Assembly: GCF_900176405.1 (NCBI RefSeq)
Contig: NZ_FWXJ01000003.1
Coordinates: 124,001 to 188,000 of the forward strand
Direction: 5' to 3'
DNA: 64,000 nt
From: Polynucleobacter kasalickyi
GTDB taxonomy: Bacteria; Pseudomonadota; Gammaproteobacteria; Burkholderiales; Burkholderiaceae
Position numbers and translations under genes: made by a program. The notes beneath the pieces were generated by a model. That model saw only the letters and a program-made list of their open reading frames with translations, made no database searches and was not told the origin of the DNA. Shown piece by piece: positions 9,248 to 18,453 of this stretch. Position 1 is the first letter of the stretch, and each line of letters opens with the position of its first letter.

Positions 9248-9861
9248 TAAAAACAATGCTAGTCGATGATCATCCCACGATGATTATGGCATTGAAAAGT
9301 ATCATGAGTAGTCTTATTACGTTTGAGGTGATAGAAACTGCAAATAGTGGAACAAGTTGTTTGATGCTTTGTAATCTCCTAAATCCAGACTTCATAATTT
9401 TGGACTTAGACATGCCTGACATGGATGGATTTGATGTCATTCGACGACTTCGAGCGAAGCATCCAAATATAAAAATATTAATTTTTACTAGCCTTGATGA
9501 AAAAACCTATGGAAATCGCGTTCGAGCAATTGGCGCTCATGGTTACGTCAATAAATCAGTAAGTAGTAAGGTTTTTATATCTGCATGCACTTCAGTCGCT
9601 TCGGGCTTTTGTTTTTATTCAATTACCTCAATGGATTTTCTTCATACCGAAAAAAATCAAGCGCTTAAATCTCTTTCACAACGAGAGTTTCAAGTATTGA
9701 AGCACTTAGGAAAAGGCTTAGGAAATCATGAAATTTCTGACACTCTTAACATTAGTCACAAAACTGTGTCCACTTATAAGATGCGTGTTTTTGAAAAACT
9801 TGGAATCGACAACATGGCCGATCTTATTTGCTTTTGTCGAGAAAACAAAGTTTGTGATTAA
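9241..9861 (+). CDS. NarL/FixJ-family response regulator (BvgA-like)
   Basis: 206 residues. An N-terminal receiver has acidic DDH near residue 9, phospho-acceptor D55 in LDLDMPDMDG, the conserved Thr in IFTS and Lys in YVNKS. A C-terminal LuxR-type helix-turn-helix follows (LSQREFQVLKHLGKGLGNHEISDTLNISHKTVSTYKMRVFEKL). It should bind DNA when phosphorylated by the hybrid kinase encoded next. It overlaps the EAL gene by 7 bp, and its stop runs into the AAGGAG that starts the kinase. The palindrome at 8332-8353 is a plausible target. Confidence 0.93.
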   Translation: MLVKTMLVDDHPTMIMALKSIMSSLITFEVIETANSGTSCLMLCNLLNPDFIILDLDMPDMDGFDVIRRLRAKHPNIKILIFTSLDEKTYGNRVRAIGAHGYVNKSVSSKVFISACTSVASGFCFYSITSMDFLHTEKNQALKSLSQREFQVLKHLGKGLGNHEISDTLNISHKTVSTYKMRVFEKLGIDNMADLICFCRENKVCD

Positions 9862-9874
9862 GGAGAAAAACAAT

Positions 9875-11641
9875 ATGAATCAATATTTTCAATTTACCTT
9901 AGTACATAAATTAATAATTTTATTTTTAATATTTTTACTAGGCATTTATTTTATCTGCATGCCGGAAGCAGGATATTTACCATTACAAAATTCAAGAACA
10001 GCCTCTTGGTTATTAGGATTTATATTTTGCCTATGCACCTTTTTAATCTATGTATGCCAAATTGCTTGGCACTCTCGTAAATCTTACCTTCACATAATCG
10101 ACAACATGAACAAGCTAGTTAAATCTAAAATTACTGCAATACAAGCAAACGAAGCAAAAACAAATTTTTTGGCAACCATTAGTCATGAGATTAGAAACCC
10201 AATTCAAGCAATTCTTGGAATACACGAGTTTTTACTGAATGATGGCTCTATGCGTGGAGAAAATAAAAAATTATTAATTAGCGCTCATCACACGGCTAAA
10301 TCATTATTAGAAATTCTTAATCAAGTTTTAGACTTAACAAAACTTGAATCCGGAAAATATCAACCGTCCTATTTACCAACGAGTTTGATTGACCTTCTTG
10401 AAAATACAATGCAGTCTTATTCCGCATTGGCAAACGATCATAAAACTCAATTACATTTAATTGTTGATCCAACCATTGCACCTAGCTTACTCATTGATCG
10501 TGTGCGAATTAGGCAAGTTTTACAAAACCTGATTGGTAATGCTGTGAAATTCACAAAAGAGGGCTCTATTAGCGTTACGTGCCAAGTTTTATGTGACACC
10601 CATGCAGAACAGCTAATTGAATTTCATATTGCTGATACTGGATGTGGAATGAACCATCAAGACTTAGCAAGAATTATGGAACCTTACGAACAGGCAAATG
10701 CACAGTTAGGATCAGCAATTTCAGGCTCTGGGTTGGGCTTAAGTATTACCAATAACTTATTACAAATGATGGGGAGTCATCTCACCTTAGTGAGTGAGGA
10801 GGATCTTGGAACCAGTGCTTCTTTTAAAATTTCTTGTAAAAGATCATCTGCCCAAGTACAACCATTAAATAATGAACACCTAGTTTTGACAAAAAATGAA
10901 CATGCCCCTGTTAAAACCAGTACGATCTTAATCGTTGATGATTACGAAGTTTGCAGAGAGGTATTAGCAAAACAACTCATTCAATTAGGCTATAAAGTTC
11001 GCCAGGCAGCAAATGGGGAGGAGGCATTAAGAGTTTTATCTGAATTTGCGATTGACTTGGTTTTAACAGATGAATCTATGCCGCAGATGCTGGGATCTGA
11101 ATTGGCTACTTTTATTAACGTTCACTATAAAAACATTCCCGTGATTGTCCTCACTGGCCAAATACAGTCACTCAGCACATCAATGCCTTGCGTCTCTCAA
11201 TTCGTCATAAAGCCTGTTGAACTAACGCATCTTAAGGAGATCATTTCACACTCTCTAGGGTTAAGCGCTCCGAAATCATGGAACCTTAAATCACTCTTTG
11301 AATTTACTGGTTCCGATATCAATAATCAAATTGATATTTTAGAGTCGTTGATGAAGTGTCAAAACCAAATTATTATTGAACTATCGCAATTAAGTGCAGA
11401 TAGTAACCCTCAATTAATTAGACAACTAGTTCATAAAATTATTGGCGGAGCCAAAATTATTCAGGCAGTAGATGTAATTAAAGCATGCAAGCAAATCGAC
11501 GATTCCAGCTTTTGCACTTTTGAAAATGCGAAAATTGCATTAATTGGTGCCTTACAAAACAATAATGAAGACATTAATAATTTCTTAAATACGCTGCACT
11601 TAAACAATGGAGTTGTTGCTAATCAAGAAAAAATACATTAA
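9875..11641 (+). CDS. Hybrid sensor histidine kinase with receiver and Hpt domains
   Basis: 588 residues. Two N-terminal membrane segments enclose a very short outer loop, so there is no large periplasmic sensor. HisKA follows with His104 in ATISHEIRNPIQ, then HATPase (N box RQVLQNLIGNAVKF; G boxes ADTGCGM and GSGLGLSI), a receiver with Asp399 in LTDESMP, and an Hpt domain with His520 in LVHKIIGGAKI. This His-Asp-His chain can pass phosphate to the preceding regulator, as BvgS and EvgS do, but without their Venus-flytrap sensors. I use the ATG at 9875, which has AAGGAG upstream; the frame is open 49 codons further but overlaps the regulator gene. Confidence 0.93.
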   Translation: MNQYFQFTLVHKLIILFLIFLLGIYFICMPEAGYLPLQNSRTASWLLGFIFCLCTFLIYVCQIAWHSRKSYLHIIDNMNKLVKSKITAIQANEAKTNFLATISHEIRNPIQAILGIHEFLLNDGSMRGENKKLLISAHHTAKSLLEILNQVLDLTKLESGKYQPSYLPTSLIDLLENTMQSYSALANDHKTQLHLIVDPTIAPSLLIDRVRIRQVLQNLIGNAVKFTKEGSISVTCQVLCDTHAEQLIEFHIADTGCGMNHQDLARIMEPYEQANAQLGSAISGSGLGLSITNNLLQMMGSHLTLVSEEDLGTSASFKISCKRSSAQVQPLNNEHLVLTKNEHAPVKTSTILIVDDYEVCREVLAKQLIQLGYKVRQAANGEEALRVLSEFAIDLVLTDESMPQMLGSELATFINVHYKNIPVIVLTGQIQSLSTSMPCVSQFVIKPVELTHLKEIISHSLGLSAPKSWNLKSLFEFTGSDINNQIDILESLMKCQNQIIIELSQLSADSNPQLIRQLVHKIIGGAKIIQAVDVIKACKQIDDSSFCTFENAKIALIGALQNNNEDINNFLNTLHLNNGVVANQEKIH

Positions 11642-11696
11642 AAATTAGTCTTTGAAAAAACATGTTTAAATATTGAAATAACCAAAAGGAGACAAC

Positions 11697-12443
11697 ATGA
11701 GTCAGAAAGTAATGCTTATCACAGGCGGCAGCAGAGGTATTGGCGCTGAAATTGCAAAAGGCGCAGCAAATCAAGGTTACTTTGTAATAATCAACTACAC
11801 AAGAGGTGCTAAAGAAGCTCAGGGAGTAGTTGATCAAATTAAAAGTGCTGGTGGACAGGCTGTTGCGATCCAGGCGGACTGTTCAAAGGAAGATGAAATC
11901 GTCCGCTTATTCAAAGATGCTGATCAATACGGAAGCCTTGAGGCATTTGTTGCCAATGCAGGAATTATTGGTGGGCAAAACCCCGTCACTGAAACAACCT
12001 TTGCGCAATTAAGAGAATTATTTGATATCAATGTCATTGGACTAATGATTTCCACGAGAGAAGCTGTCAAAAGAATGTCTACTACCCTTGGCGGTAAAGG
12101 CGGCAGAATCGTTCTTATGTCTTCGGTGGCAGCAAGAACAGGTGGTATCGCTCAAGAAATTCACTATGCGGCTTCAAAAGCAGCTGTAGATGGATTTTTA
12201 ATGGGGCTAGCAAAAGAAGTTGGCAATGCTGGCATCCGCGTTAATGCCGTTCGTCCTGGTCTAATCGGTACTAGTATTCATGACTTACACGGTGGTCGCG
12301 AAGTCATTGAAAAATGGGGTGCAGGTGTTCCAATGGGAAGAATTGGCGAACCAACTGAAGTTGCCCAAACAGTTCTTTGGTTGTGTTCAGACCAGTCCAG
12401 TTATATTCACGGTGCCCTCATTGATGTTTCAGGAGGTCGTTAA
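11697..12443 (+). CDS. SDR-family NAD(P)-dependent oxidoreductase
   Basis: 248 residues, a classical short-chain dehydrogenase. TGGSRGIG binds the cofactor, NAG is at about residue 90, the catalytic Ser is in LMSSVAAR, the YxxxK pair is YAASK, and VRPGLIGT follows. IINYTRGAKEAQG is compatible with NADP preference. The substrate is not predictable; FabG-like and glucose-dehydrogenase-like names are both used for such proteins. AAAGGAG precedes the ATG. The stop is immediately followed by the orphan IS right-end hairpin at 12444. Confidence 0.9.
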   Translation: MSQKVMLITGGSRGIGAEIAKGAANQGYFVIINYTRGAKEAQGVVDQIKSAGGQAVAIQADCSKEDEIVRLFKDADQYGSLEAFVANAGIIGGQNPVTETTFAQLRELFDINVIGLMISTREAVKRMSTTLGGKGGRIVLMSSVAARTGGIAQEIHYAASKAAVDGFLMGLAKEVGNAGIRVNAVRPGLIGTSIHDLHGGREVIEKWGAGVPMGRIGEPTEVAQTVLWLCSDQSSYIHGALIDVSGGR

Positions 12444-12478
12444 CATCCTCCCCGCCCTAAAGGACGGGGATTCTTTCT
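12444..12478. repeat. Orphan IS200/IS605 right-end hairpin, possibly serving as terminator
   Basis: catcctccccgccctaaagg starts on the first base after the SDR stop codon. It pairs tccccgccc (12449-12457) with ggacgggga (12462-12470) over eight of nine positions, with loop taaa, and ggattctttctg follows. It matches 19 of 20 bases of the tnpB-linked sequence at 51-70. No transposase reading frame is attached. It sits between convergent genes and could end transcription in both directions. Confidence 0.7.
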
Positions 12479-12488
12479 GAGAATTTTG

Positions 12489-13634
12489 TTAATAGCTGCC
12501 TTTTAAAAGGATGTTTGAATCGACTTGTTGAACATCCCTTAGTCCGCAAAAAGCCATGGTGAGGTCTAATTCGTTAGCGATAATCTCTAAAGATTTAGTG
12601 ACGCCAGCCTCACCCATGGCACCCAAGCCATAAATATAAGAACGGCCAATCAAGGTGCCCTTTGCGCCCAAAGCAATGGCCTTAAGAACATCTTGCCCAG
12701 AGCGAATCCCGCTATCCAACCATACTTCAACCCCATTACCCACAGCTTGCACAATCGACGGAAGGGCTGCAATTGAGGAAGGAGCTCCGTCTAATTGACG
12801 TCCACCATGGTTGGAAACAATGATTGCATCTGCGCCGACATTCTTTGCGAGAACGGCATCTTCGGCATCCATAATACCTTTGAGAATGATTTTCCCACCC
12901 CATTGTTTTTTGATTGCCTCAACCTCAGACCAATCCAATGAAGGATCGAACTGCCCCGCTGTCCAAGCACTCAGGGAGGACATATTATCAACGCCCTGAA
13001 CGTGTCCGACTATATTTCCAAATTCGCGATTTTTAGTCCCTAACATACCTAGGCACCAGGCAGGTTTCGTCATTAAATTCAGTAAATTTTTAATGGTTGG
13101 TTTAGGTGGCGCGGATAAACCATTTTTAATATCTTTATGACGCTGACCTAAAATTTGTAAATCCAAAGTAACCACTAAAGCGGAACAGTTTGCGGCCCGG
13201 GCTCTTTCAATCAATGCAGAGACAAATCTCTTATCCTTCATCACATATAACTGAAACCAAAATGGAGCTTGAGTTCTCTTGTAAACCTCTTCAATTGAAC
13301 AAATACTCATCGTTGATAAGCAATAAGGGACACCAAATTTTTTTGCGGCATTAGCTGCTTGAATCTCGCCATCAGCATATTGCATGCCAGTCATACCAAC
13401 TGGCGCTAATGCAACGGGCATAGCGACTTCTCGCCCTAACATGGTGGACTTAATAGAACGGTTTGCCATATTCACGGCAACGCGTTGTCTAAATTTAATC
13501 GATTGAAAATCTGATTCATTTGCCCTGTAAGTGCTCTGAGTCCAAGAACCGGAATCGACATAATCATAAAACATGCGTGGGGCACGTTTCTCATGGAGAA
13601 CTCTTAAATCTTCAATATTGGTGATTGCGCTCAA
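12489..13634 (-). CDS. lldD: FMN-dependent alpha-hydroxy-acid dehydrogenase (L-lactate dehydrogenase type)
   Basis: 381 residues, the usual length of LldD/glycolate-oxidase family enzymes. Family landmarks are FYDYVDSGSWTQST, VALAPVGMTGM, FQLYVMKD, LVVTLDLQ, the catalytic VSNHGGRQLDGAPSS and the FMN-phosphate loop DSGIRSGQDVLKA. It oxidises a 2-hydroxy acid, most likely L-lactate, to the 2-oxo acid and probably passes electrons to the respiratory chain. The start is a TTG at 13634 with AAGGA eight bases upstream; no ATG occurs before the conserved N terminus. Lactate specificity is an inference from the family. Confidence 0.88.
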   Translation of the reverse strand: MSAITNIEDLRVLHEKRAPRMFYDYVDSGSWTQSTYRANESDFQSIKFRQRVAVNMANRSIKSTMLGREVAMPVALAPVGMTGMQYADGEIQAANAAKKFGVPYCLSTMSICSIEEVYKRTQAPFWFQLYVMKDKRFVSALIERARAANCSALVVTLDLQILGQRHKDIKNGLSAPPKPTIKNLLNLMTKPAWCLGMLGTKNREFGNIVGHVQGVDNMSSLSAWTAGQFDPSLDWSEVEAIKKQWGGKIILKGIMDAEDAVLAKNVGADAIIVSNHGGRQLDGAPSSIAALPSIVQAVGNGVEVWLDSGIRSGQDVLKAIALGAKGTLIGRSYIYGLGAMGEAGVTKSLEIIANELDLTMAFCGLRDVQQVDSNILLKGSY

Positions 13635-13667
13635 GTTAAATTTCCTTCAAATATTGATTTATTGTAA

Positions 13668-13955
13668 TCAATTACTGTCGTCACTATTTAGGAGTTCCTT
13701 AAAACCCTTGCCACTAGAAAATTTGACGGCATGAGAAGGTTCAATTTGAATAGCTTCTCCAGTCTTTGGATTACGACCTTGCCTAGCAGCTCTATGCACT
13801 AAAGCAAATGTCCCAAACCCGGTAATTTGAACACTCTCGCCCTTCAGTAAAGCATTTTCAATGTTCTTAAGAATGACATTCAAAACTACTTCGCCTTTTT
13901 CTAGAGAAATGTCTGCACCAATTGCAATTTGTTGGGATAAATCAAGTTTATTCAT
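13668..13955 (-). CDS. HU-family DNA-binding protein
   Basis: About 95 residues of the HU/IHF fold: an N-terminal helical pair from MNKLDLSQQIA, then GESVQITGFGTFALVHRAARQGRNPKTGEAI, which contains the beta-arm and its GRNPxTGE signature, then HAVKFSSGKGFKELL. It bends and compacts DNA. I chose the ATG at 13955 because the protein then starts as HU proteins do; an upstream ATG (13967) and a TTG (13988) would add 4 or 11 basic residues. It is closer to HU than to IHF, although the helices are unusual (IGADISLEKGEVVLNVI). Confidence 0.88.
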   Translation of the reverse strand: MNKLDLSQQIAIGADISLEKGEVVLNVILKNIENALLKGESVQITGFGTFALVHRAARQGRNPKTGEAIQIEPSHAVKFSSGKGFKELLNSDDSN

Positions 13956-14029
13956 CAGCAATCTCATTTTCTGTTTATGCTTCTTCAATAGAAGAACTTA
14001 TTTTTACAACTCAACACTATTTCTAATCT

Positions 14030-15670
14030 ATGTTTAAATTTAAGTTTATATGTATTGAATTGCAAATTTGTTTCCAAATGTCCTTATTTTCAAAATTTAA
14101 TCTTTCAATGCCCTTTTATCAATTTACCATTGGAATAATTTTTTTCCTATCAATTTATACTTCAACTGCTTGTGCAGAGGAGGAGTATTTACCTTCTAAG
14201 ATTCAAACAATTATTACGAATAAAGGACTGGCAAAAGAGTCATTTGCTTATTCCGTTGTCTTACTGAACCCAAGTGATAGTAATAATTCGTTTAATACTA
14301 TCAGTTGGAATGCAAACCTACCGATGAATCCCGCATCAACTATTAAACTTTTAACCACGATTAGTGCTTTAGATCAATTAGGTCCAGAGTATCGTTACAA
14401 AACACGACTCTACTTAAAGGGGAAAATTGATAAGGGACTTTTGGAAGGGCATCTCTATGTAAAAGGATACGGAGACCCCAAATTAGTGCCAGAAAGTTTA
14501 GTACAACTCATGGAACAATTGAAGAATTTAGGTGTCAATAAAATTCATGCCGATGTAACCATGGATATGACAACTTACAATTCATCAGTTAAAGATTCTG
14601 CTCCAAAGGATGGCGAAGATACAAAATCATATAACGTTTCTCCAAATCCACTTTTATACTCATTCCAAACGATTTCTTTTAACTTAACCTCAAATAGAAA
14701 AAAAGTAGATATTTCCTTCACTCCAATGTTAGCTAATTTTAAAGTAGCCAACAATCTCCAAACCTATTCGGGAGAATGTATCGATTGGAAAAAATATATT
14801 AACTTAAGTTTTACTCGGCAAGATGACAGTCAATGGATTGCAAATTTTGACGGTAAATTACCTAGCAAATGTAGCAACACCCTATTTAATGTTGTTTCGA
14901 TTCCGAATGATCAATTTTTCAAAATGGGATTTATCGCTGCTTGGGAATCAGTCGGTGGAAAGTGGCTAAAAAATCCAGAGTTTCAAAGTGGGAAGGTGCC
15001 GAATGATACGCCCCTTATCTTAGAATACGCTGGTACCACTTTAGTGGATGCAGTGATAGACACTAATAAATATTCAAATAATGTAATGGCTAGGCAAATA
15101 TTTTTAACGCCTGCCCTAGAAAAAACAAAGCTTACAGTTTCAACCTCTGATGCGATTGCACAAACTCAAAAATGGCTAGATCAGAATCAACTCAATATGT
15201 CAGAACTTGTTCTTGAAAATGGTTCAGGCTTATCTGAAATAGAGAGAATCTCCCCACGACATATGACGGACTTATTAAAATATGCTGCTTCGTCAAAACA
15301 TAACGATATTTTTGTAGCTTCTTTACCAATTGCTGGTATTGATGGCACGATGCGTCATCGCCTTGTAAATCAATTTAAAAATTTAATTTCACATGCTTGG
15401 CATGAAAATAAGTCGCACAGGTCTTTACCCTTGCCGGAAAAACTTTATCAAAGTGGTGCTTATATTAAAACGGGCTCACTACAGCAAGTGCGATCTATAG
15501 CTGGTTATGTAGTTAGTAAAACAGGGCAGGTTTATGCCATATCAAGTATGGTTAACCATCCCAAAGCGAGTGACGGTCTTAGTTCTATCAATGATGCTTT
15601 GATTATTTGGCTCGCTGAAGATGGTCCACTAAGAATAAATTCGGCGTCTAAGAATTTCCAGAGCCAGTAG
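14030..15670 (+). CDS. dacB: D-alanyl-D-alanine carboxypeptidase/endopeptidase (PBP4, peptidase S13)
   Basis: Up to 546 residues. The S13 penicillin-binding motifs are in order: SxxK as PASTIKLLTT, SxN as YSNNVMARQ and KTG as IKTGSL, with the long domain II insert of PBP4 between the first two. It trims or cuts peptidoglycan cross-links in the periplasm. A signal peptide ending near STACA fits initiation at 14108 or 14078 at least as well as at 14030; no candidate has a clear ribosome site. Its 3' end overlaps the convergent sua5 gene by 23 bp. Confidence 0.92.
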   Translation: MFKFKFICIELQICFQMSLFSKFNLSMPFYQFTIGIIFFLSIYTSTACAEEEYLPSKIQTIITNKGLAKESFAYSVVLLNPSDSNNSFNTISWNANLPMNPASTIKLLTTISALDQLGPEYRYKTRLYLKGKIDKGLLEGHLYVKGYGDPKLVPESLVQLMEQLKNLGVNKIHADVTMDMTTYNSSVKDSAPKDGEDTKSYNVSPNPLLYSFQTISFNLTSNRKKVDISFTPMLANFKVANNLQTYSGECIDWKKYINLSFTRQDDSQWIANFDGKLPSKCSNTLFNVVSIPNDQFFKMGFIAAWESVGGKWLKNPEFQSGKVPNDTPLILEYAGTTLVDAVIDTNKYSNNVMARQIFLTPALEKTKLTVSTSDAIAQTQKWLDQNQLNMSELVLENGSGLSEIERISPRHMTDLLKYAASSKHNDIFVASLPIAGIDGTMRHRLVNQFKNLISHAWHENKSHRSLPLPEKLYQSGAYIKTGSLQQVRSIAGYVVSKTGQVYAISSMVNHPKASDGLSSINDALIIWLAEDGPLRINSASKNFQSQ

Positions 15671-16688
15671 CAGCTCGTTGCAGACGATCTCGAATAGCAT
15701 CCCAAATACTATCTTTTGGTAAAGCTCGAACATAAATCTTATCGTAGTTCATCTGATCAATTTTTCTAAGCAAGCCATAAATTGCTTTCGCTAAATCTCG
15801 GGAATTTGATGGTAACTGATGTACTTCAATTACGGCGTCAGTCACCATGTCTTCATCCATCATGCTAAGCCAAATACTCTTTTCATTTGGTGAAAAAAGC
15901 ATTTGATTTAAGGGAATCTCTTCAATCTCTAATGGGGTCATTGGTGCGTAATGAGCAAGATGACTGCCAGAATGAGCTATCGGGTTGTCTATTGCTTGCC
16001 CAATCACTAAGCCAGTTCGATCTTGAATATCTTGAGTCGTGATCATACCTGGGCGAAGTATTCTAATTCCAGATTGTTCAATATTACTAAGATCAATAAT
16101 AGTTGACTCAATACCAATTTCACAGGAACCAGAATCCACAATCAGGACATCAAAGGCACTTGAAAACAAATGATTTACAGGAGTAAATTCATCCAGTACA
16201 TGTTGGGCATTCGTTGGGGAAATTTTTCCAAATCGATTTGCCGAAGGTGCGGCGATACCTGTCCCTAACTGCTTGAGTATGTCTATTGCAGTTGGTTGAT
16301 CAGGGCATCTCAGGCCCACGGTCTGATTACCACCCGTGACCTCATCGATAACGCCTTTGGCTTTATTTAAGATCATTGTTAATGGGCCTGGCCAAAAAGC
16401 TAGGGCTAACTGTAACGCTTGAGGTGGTACATCTCTGGCCCACGGTGTCAATTGTGTTAGCCATGAAAGCTCGTCATTGTTTTGAGCCGGTGGGATATGG
16501 ATGATGAGAGGATGGTTTGATGGTCGGCCCTTTAACTGAAATATTTTTGAAACGGCTTGAGCATGGTCTGCTCGTGCGCCAAGTCCATAAACTGTTTCAG
16601 TCGGAAACCCAATTAATCCATCCTGCTTCAGGTGATCTACGCTTCTACGAATATCAGTCGATGAGGTACTGATTATTTCAATTTTCAT
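15648..16688 (-). CDS. L-threonylcarbamoyladenylate synthase (Sua5 type)
   Basis: 346 residues. The YrdC-like catalytic domain fills about the first 210 (KGRPSNHPLIIHI, FWPGPLTMIL, GLRCPDQP, APSANRFGKISPT, STIIDLS, ILRPGMIT). A linker (SGSHLAHYAPMTPL) leads to a C-terminal Sua5 domain, so this is the long Sua5 form rather than short TsaC. It makes threonylcarbamoyl-AMP for the t6A37 modification of ANN-decoding tRNAs. It overlaps purK by 4 bp as the last gene of the purine run. Confidence 0.92.
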   Translation of the reverse strand: MKIEIISTSSTDIRRSVDHLKQDGLIGFPTETVYGLGARADHAQAVSKIFQLKGRPSNHPLIIHIPPAQNNDELSWLTQLTPWARDVPPQALQLALAFWPGPLTMILNKAKGVIDEVTGGNQTVGLRCPDQPTAIDILKQLGTGIAAPSANRFGKISPTNAQHVLDEFTPVNHLFSSAFDVLIVDSGSCEIGIESTIIDLSNIEQSGIRILRPGMITTQDIQDRTGLVIGQAIDNPIAHSGSHLAHYAPMTPLEIEEIPLNQMLFSPNEKSIWLSMMDEDMVTDAVIEVHQLPSNSRDLAKAIYGLLRKIDQMNYDKIYVRALPKDSIWDAIRDRLQRAATGSGNS

Positions 16689-17857
16689 TCTAATGGAATA
16701 CCTAAAATTTCCATTGCAGATTTAGCATCTGCCATTGCTGATTGAATATTGTCGGCTAGAAAATTAATATGACCCATTTTTCTACCTAATTTAGGCTCAG
16801 TCTTCCCATATAAATGTAATTTTGCACTTGGGATTGCCAAGACTTGATCCCACGGGGGATCTACTAGTTTTTGATCTGCATCAAACCAAATATCACCTAA
16901 TAAATTCAACATAACTACAGATTGGGTTAAGGTGGTTTGTCCTAATGGCAATCTTGCCAAGGCTCTAACTTGCTGCTCAAATTGGCTTGTGTAACATGAA
17001 TCTAGGGTATGGTGACCAGAGTTATGTGGTCTAGGAGCAATCTCATTGACGATAATTTGCCCATCACGCAAAACAAAATACTCCACACAAAGGACGCCAA
17101 CATAATCTAATTCGCAGATAATTTTTTTCGTTGCTTCTAATATTTTAAGTTCTTGAGTTTCGCTTAATAGTGGAGCTGGAACAACGCTCAAATGAAGAAT
17201 TCCATTTCTATGTTCATTTTGGGCTACTGGGAAAATTGCGACTTGGTTATCTTGAGCTCTAGCGACAATTGCTGAAACTTCAAATGCTAAATCCAGCTTT
17301 TTTTCTAAAATGCATTCCACTTGACCTAAATCAATCCAAGCTTTTTCTAAATCGTTTAATTCTTTAATCGACCGTTGACCCTTGCCATCATATCCAAGTC
17401 TAGTCGTCTTTAGAATTGCAGGAAACATTATTTCAGGGATGTGTTTACACTCGTCCAAAGATGTAATGATGCAATAGGGAGCTGTCTGAATATCAGTTAA
17501 TTTTGAACAATTACTTAAAAACTGTTTTTCAGCCGTTCGATTTTGAGCGATCGAAACTGGCTTGCTCATTGGCGCCACATAAACATTTTGTTCTGATAAC
17601 CAATCTAATACCTTCGCTGGAACATTCTCAAACTCAGTACTGGCTGCAACGCAAATACTTGCGAACTCTTTAAGTGCCGCTTCATCTAAATAATCTGCTT
17701 GAATAAATTTCTGAGCCACTTTTCCAGCTGGGCTATCTTCGTCTGGATCCAGAACGCAGACAGAATAGCCTAAATCTTGGGCTGCTTGGGTAAAGTAACG
17801 GCCTAATTGGCCACCGCCTAAAATACCAAGCCAATGGGAAGGAAAAATCGGTTTCAT
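16685..17857 (-). CDS. purK: 5-(carboxyamino)imidazole ribonucleotide synthase
   Basis: 390 residues from the ATG at 17857. ATP-grasp enzyme converting AIR, bicarbonate and ATP to N5-CAIR. WLGILGGGQLGRYF opens the protein; FPAILKTTRLGYDGKGQ, LEKKLDLAFEVSAI, VCVEYFV and NEIAPRPHNSGHHT are the ATP-grasp and substrate motifs. A longer open frame starts at 17944 inside purE, but its extra 29 residues match nothing in the family. It follows purE by 19 bp, so the two steps are co-expressed. Confidence 0.95.
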   Translation of the reverse strand: MKPIFPSHWLGILGGGQLGRYFTQAAQDLGYSVCVLDPDEDSPAGKVAQKFIQADYLDEAALKEFASICVAASTEFENVPAKVLDWLSEQNVYVAPMSKPVSIAQNRTAEKQFLSNCSKLTDIQTAPYCIITSLDECKHIPEIMFPAILKTTRLGYDGKGQRSIKELNDLEKAWIDLGQVECILEKKLDLAFEVSAIVARAQDNQVAIFPVAQNEHRNGILHLSVVPAPLLSETQELKILEATKKIICELDYVGVLCVEYFVLRDGQIIVNEIAPRPHNSGHHTLDSCYTSQFEQQVRALARLPLGQTTLTQSVVMLNLLGDIWFDADQKLVDPPWDQVLAIPSAKLHLYGKTEPKLGRKMGHINFLADNIQSAMADAKSAMEILGIPLE

Positions 17858-17876
17858 TTCGCCACTCAATTCGAAC

Positions 17877-18386
17877 TTAATTGAGTTGCATTGAGCGAGC
17901 TTTTTCAGACTGGGTTGCTCTGAAAGCAACGAGTTGATTAGCAAGTTCAGGGTGGTTTACAGCTAACATGGCGACAACATGCAAAGCGGCATTAGCTGCT
18001 CCTGCCTCACCAATCGCAAAAGTTGCAACTGGAATACCCTTGGGCATCTGTACGATTGAATGTAAGGAGTCGACACCCCTTAAATATTTGCTTGGTACGG
18101 GAACTCCATAAACAGGCACAATGGTTTTCGCTGCTAGCATTCCAGGCAAGTGAGCGGCGCCGCCTGCCCCAGCAATAATGGCAACAAGGCCTCTCGCTCT
18201 AGCCTCCTCAGCGTAGGTAAACATTTCGTCTGGCATTCTATGCGCAGACAAAACTTTACACTCATGTCCAATATTAAACTCTTGCAGAATTTTAGAGGCC
18301 TCTGACATGACTTCCCAATCGGAATTTGAACCCATGACTACCCCAACAATAATCGGCGTAGTTTCTTTTGTGGTCGTATCTGTCAT
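17877..18386 (-). CDS. purE: N5-carboxyaminoimidazole ribonucleotide mutase (class I PurE)
   Basis: 169 residues from the ATG at 18386; a TTG three codons earlier is possible. GVVMGSNSDWEVM binds substrate phosphate, SAHRMPD carries the catalytic His, and IAGAGGAAHLPGMLA is the class I signature. It moves the carboxyl of N5-CAIR to give CAIR. It sits between purC and purK, giving three consecutive purine steps in one run. Confidence 0.96.
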   Translation of the reverse strand: MTDTTTKETTPIIVGVVMGSNSDWEVMSEASKILQEFNIGHECKVLSAHRMPDEMFTYAEEARARGLVAIIAGAGGAAHLPGMLAAKTIVPVYGVPVPSKYLRGVDSLHSIVQMPKGIPVATFAIGEAGAANAALHVVAMLAVNHPELANQLVAFRATQSEKARSMQLN

Positions 18387-18453
18387 AGGACTCAATTTCT
18401 GTATGCTTTATAAGAAGCGTACCATTTTAACTTAACTCTGTGCTCATGAGCGA

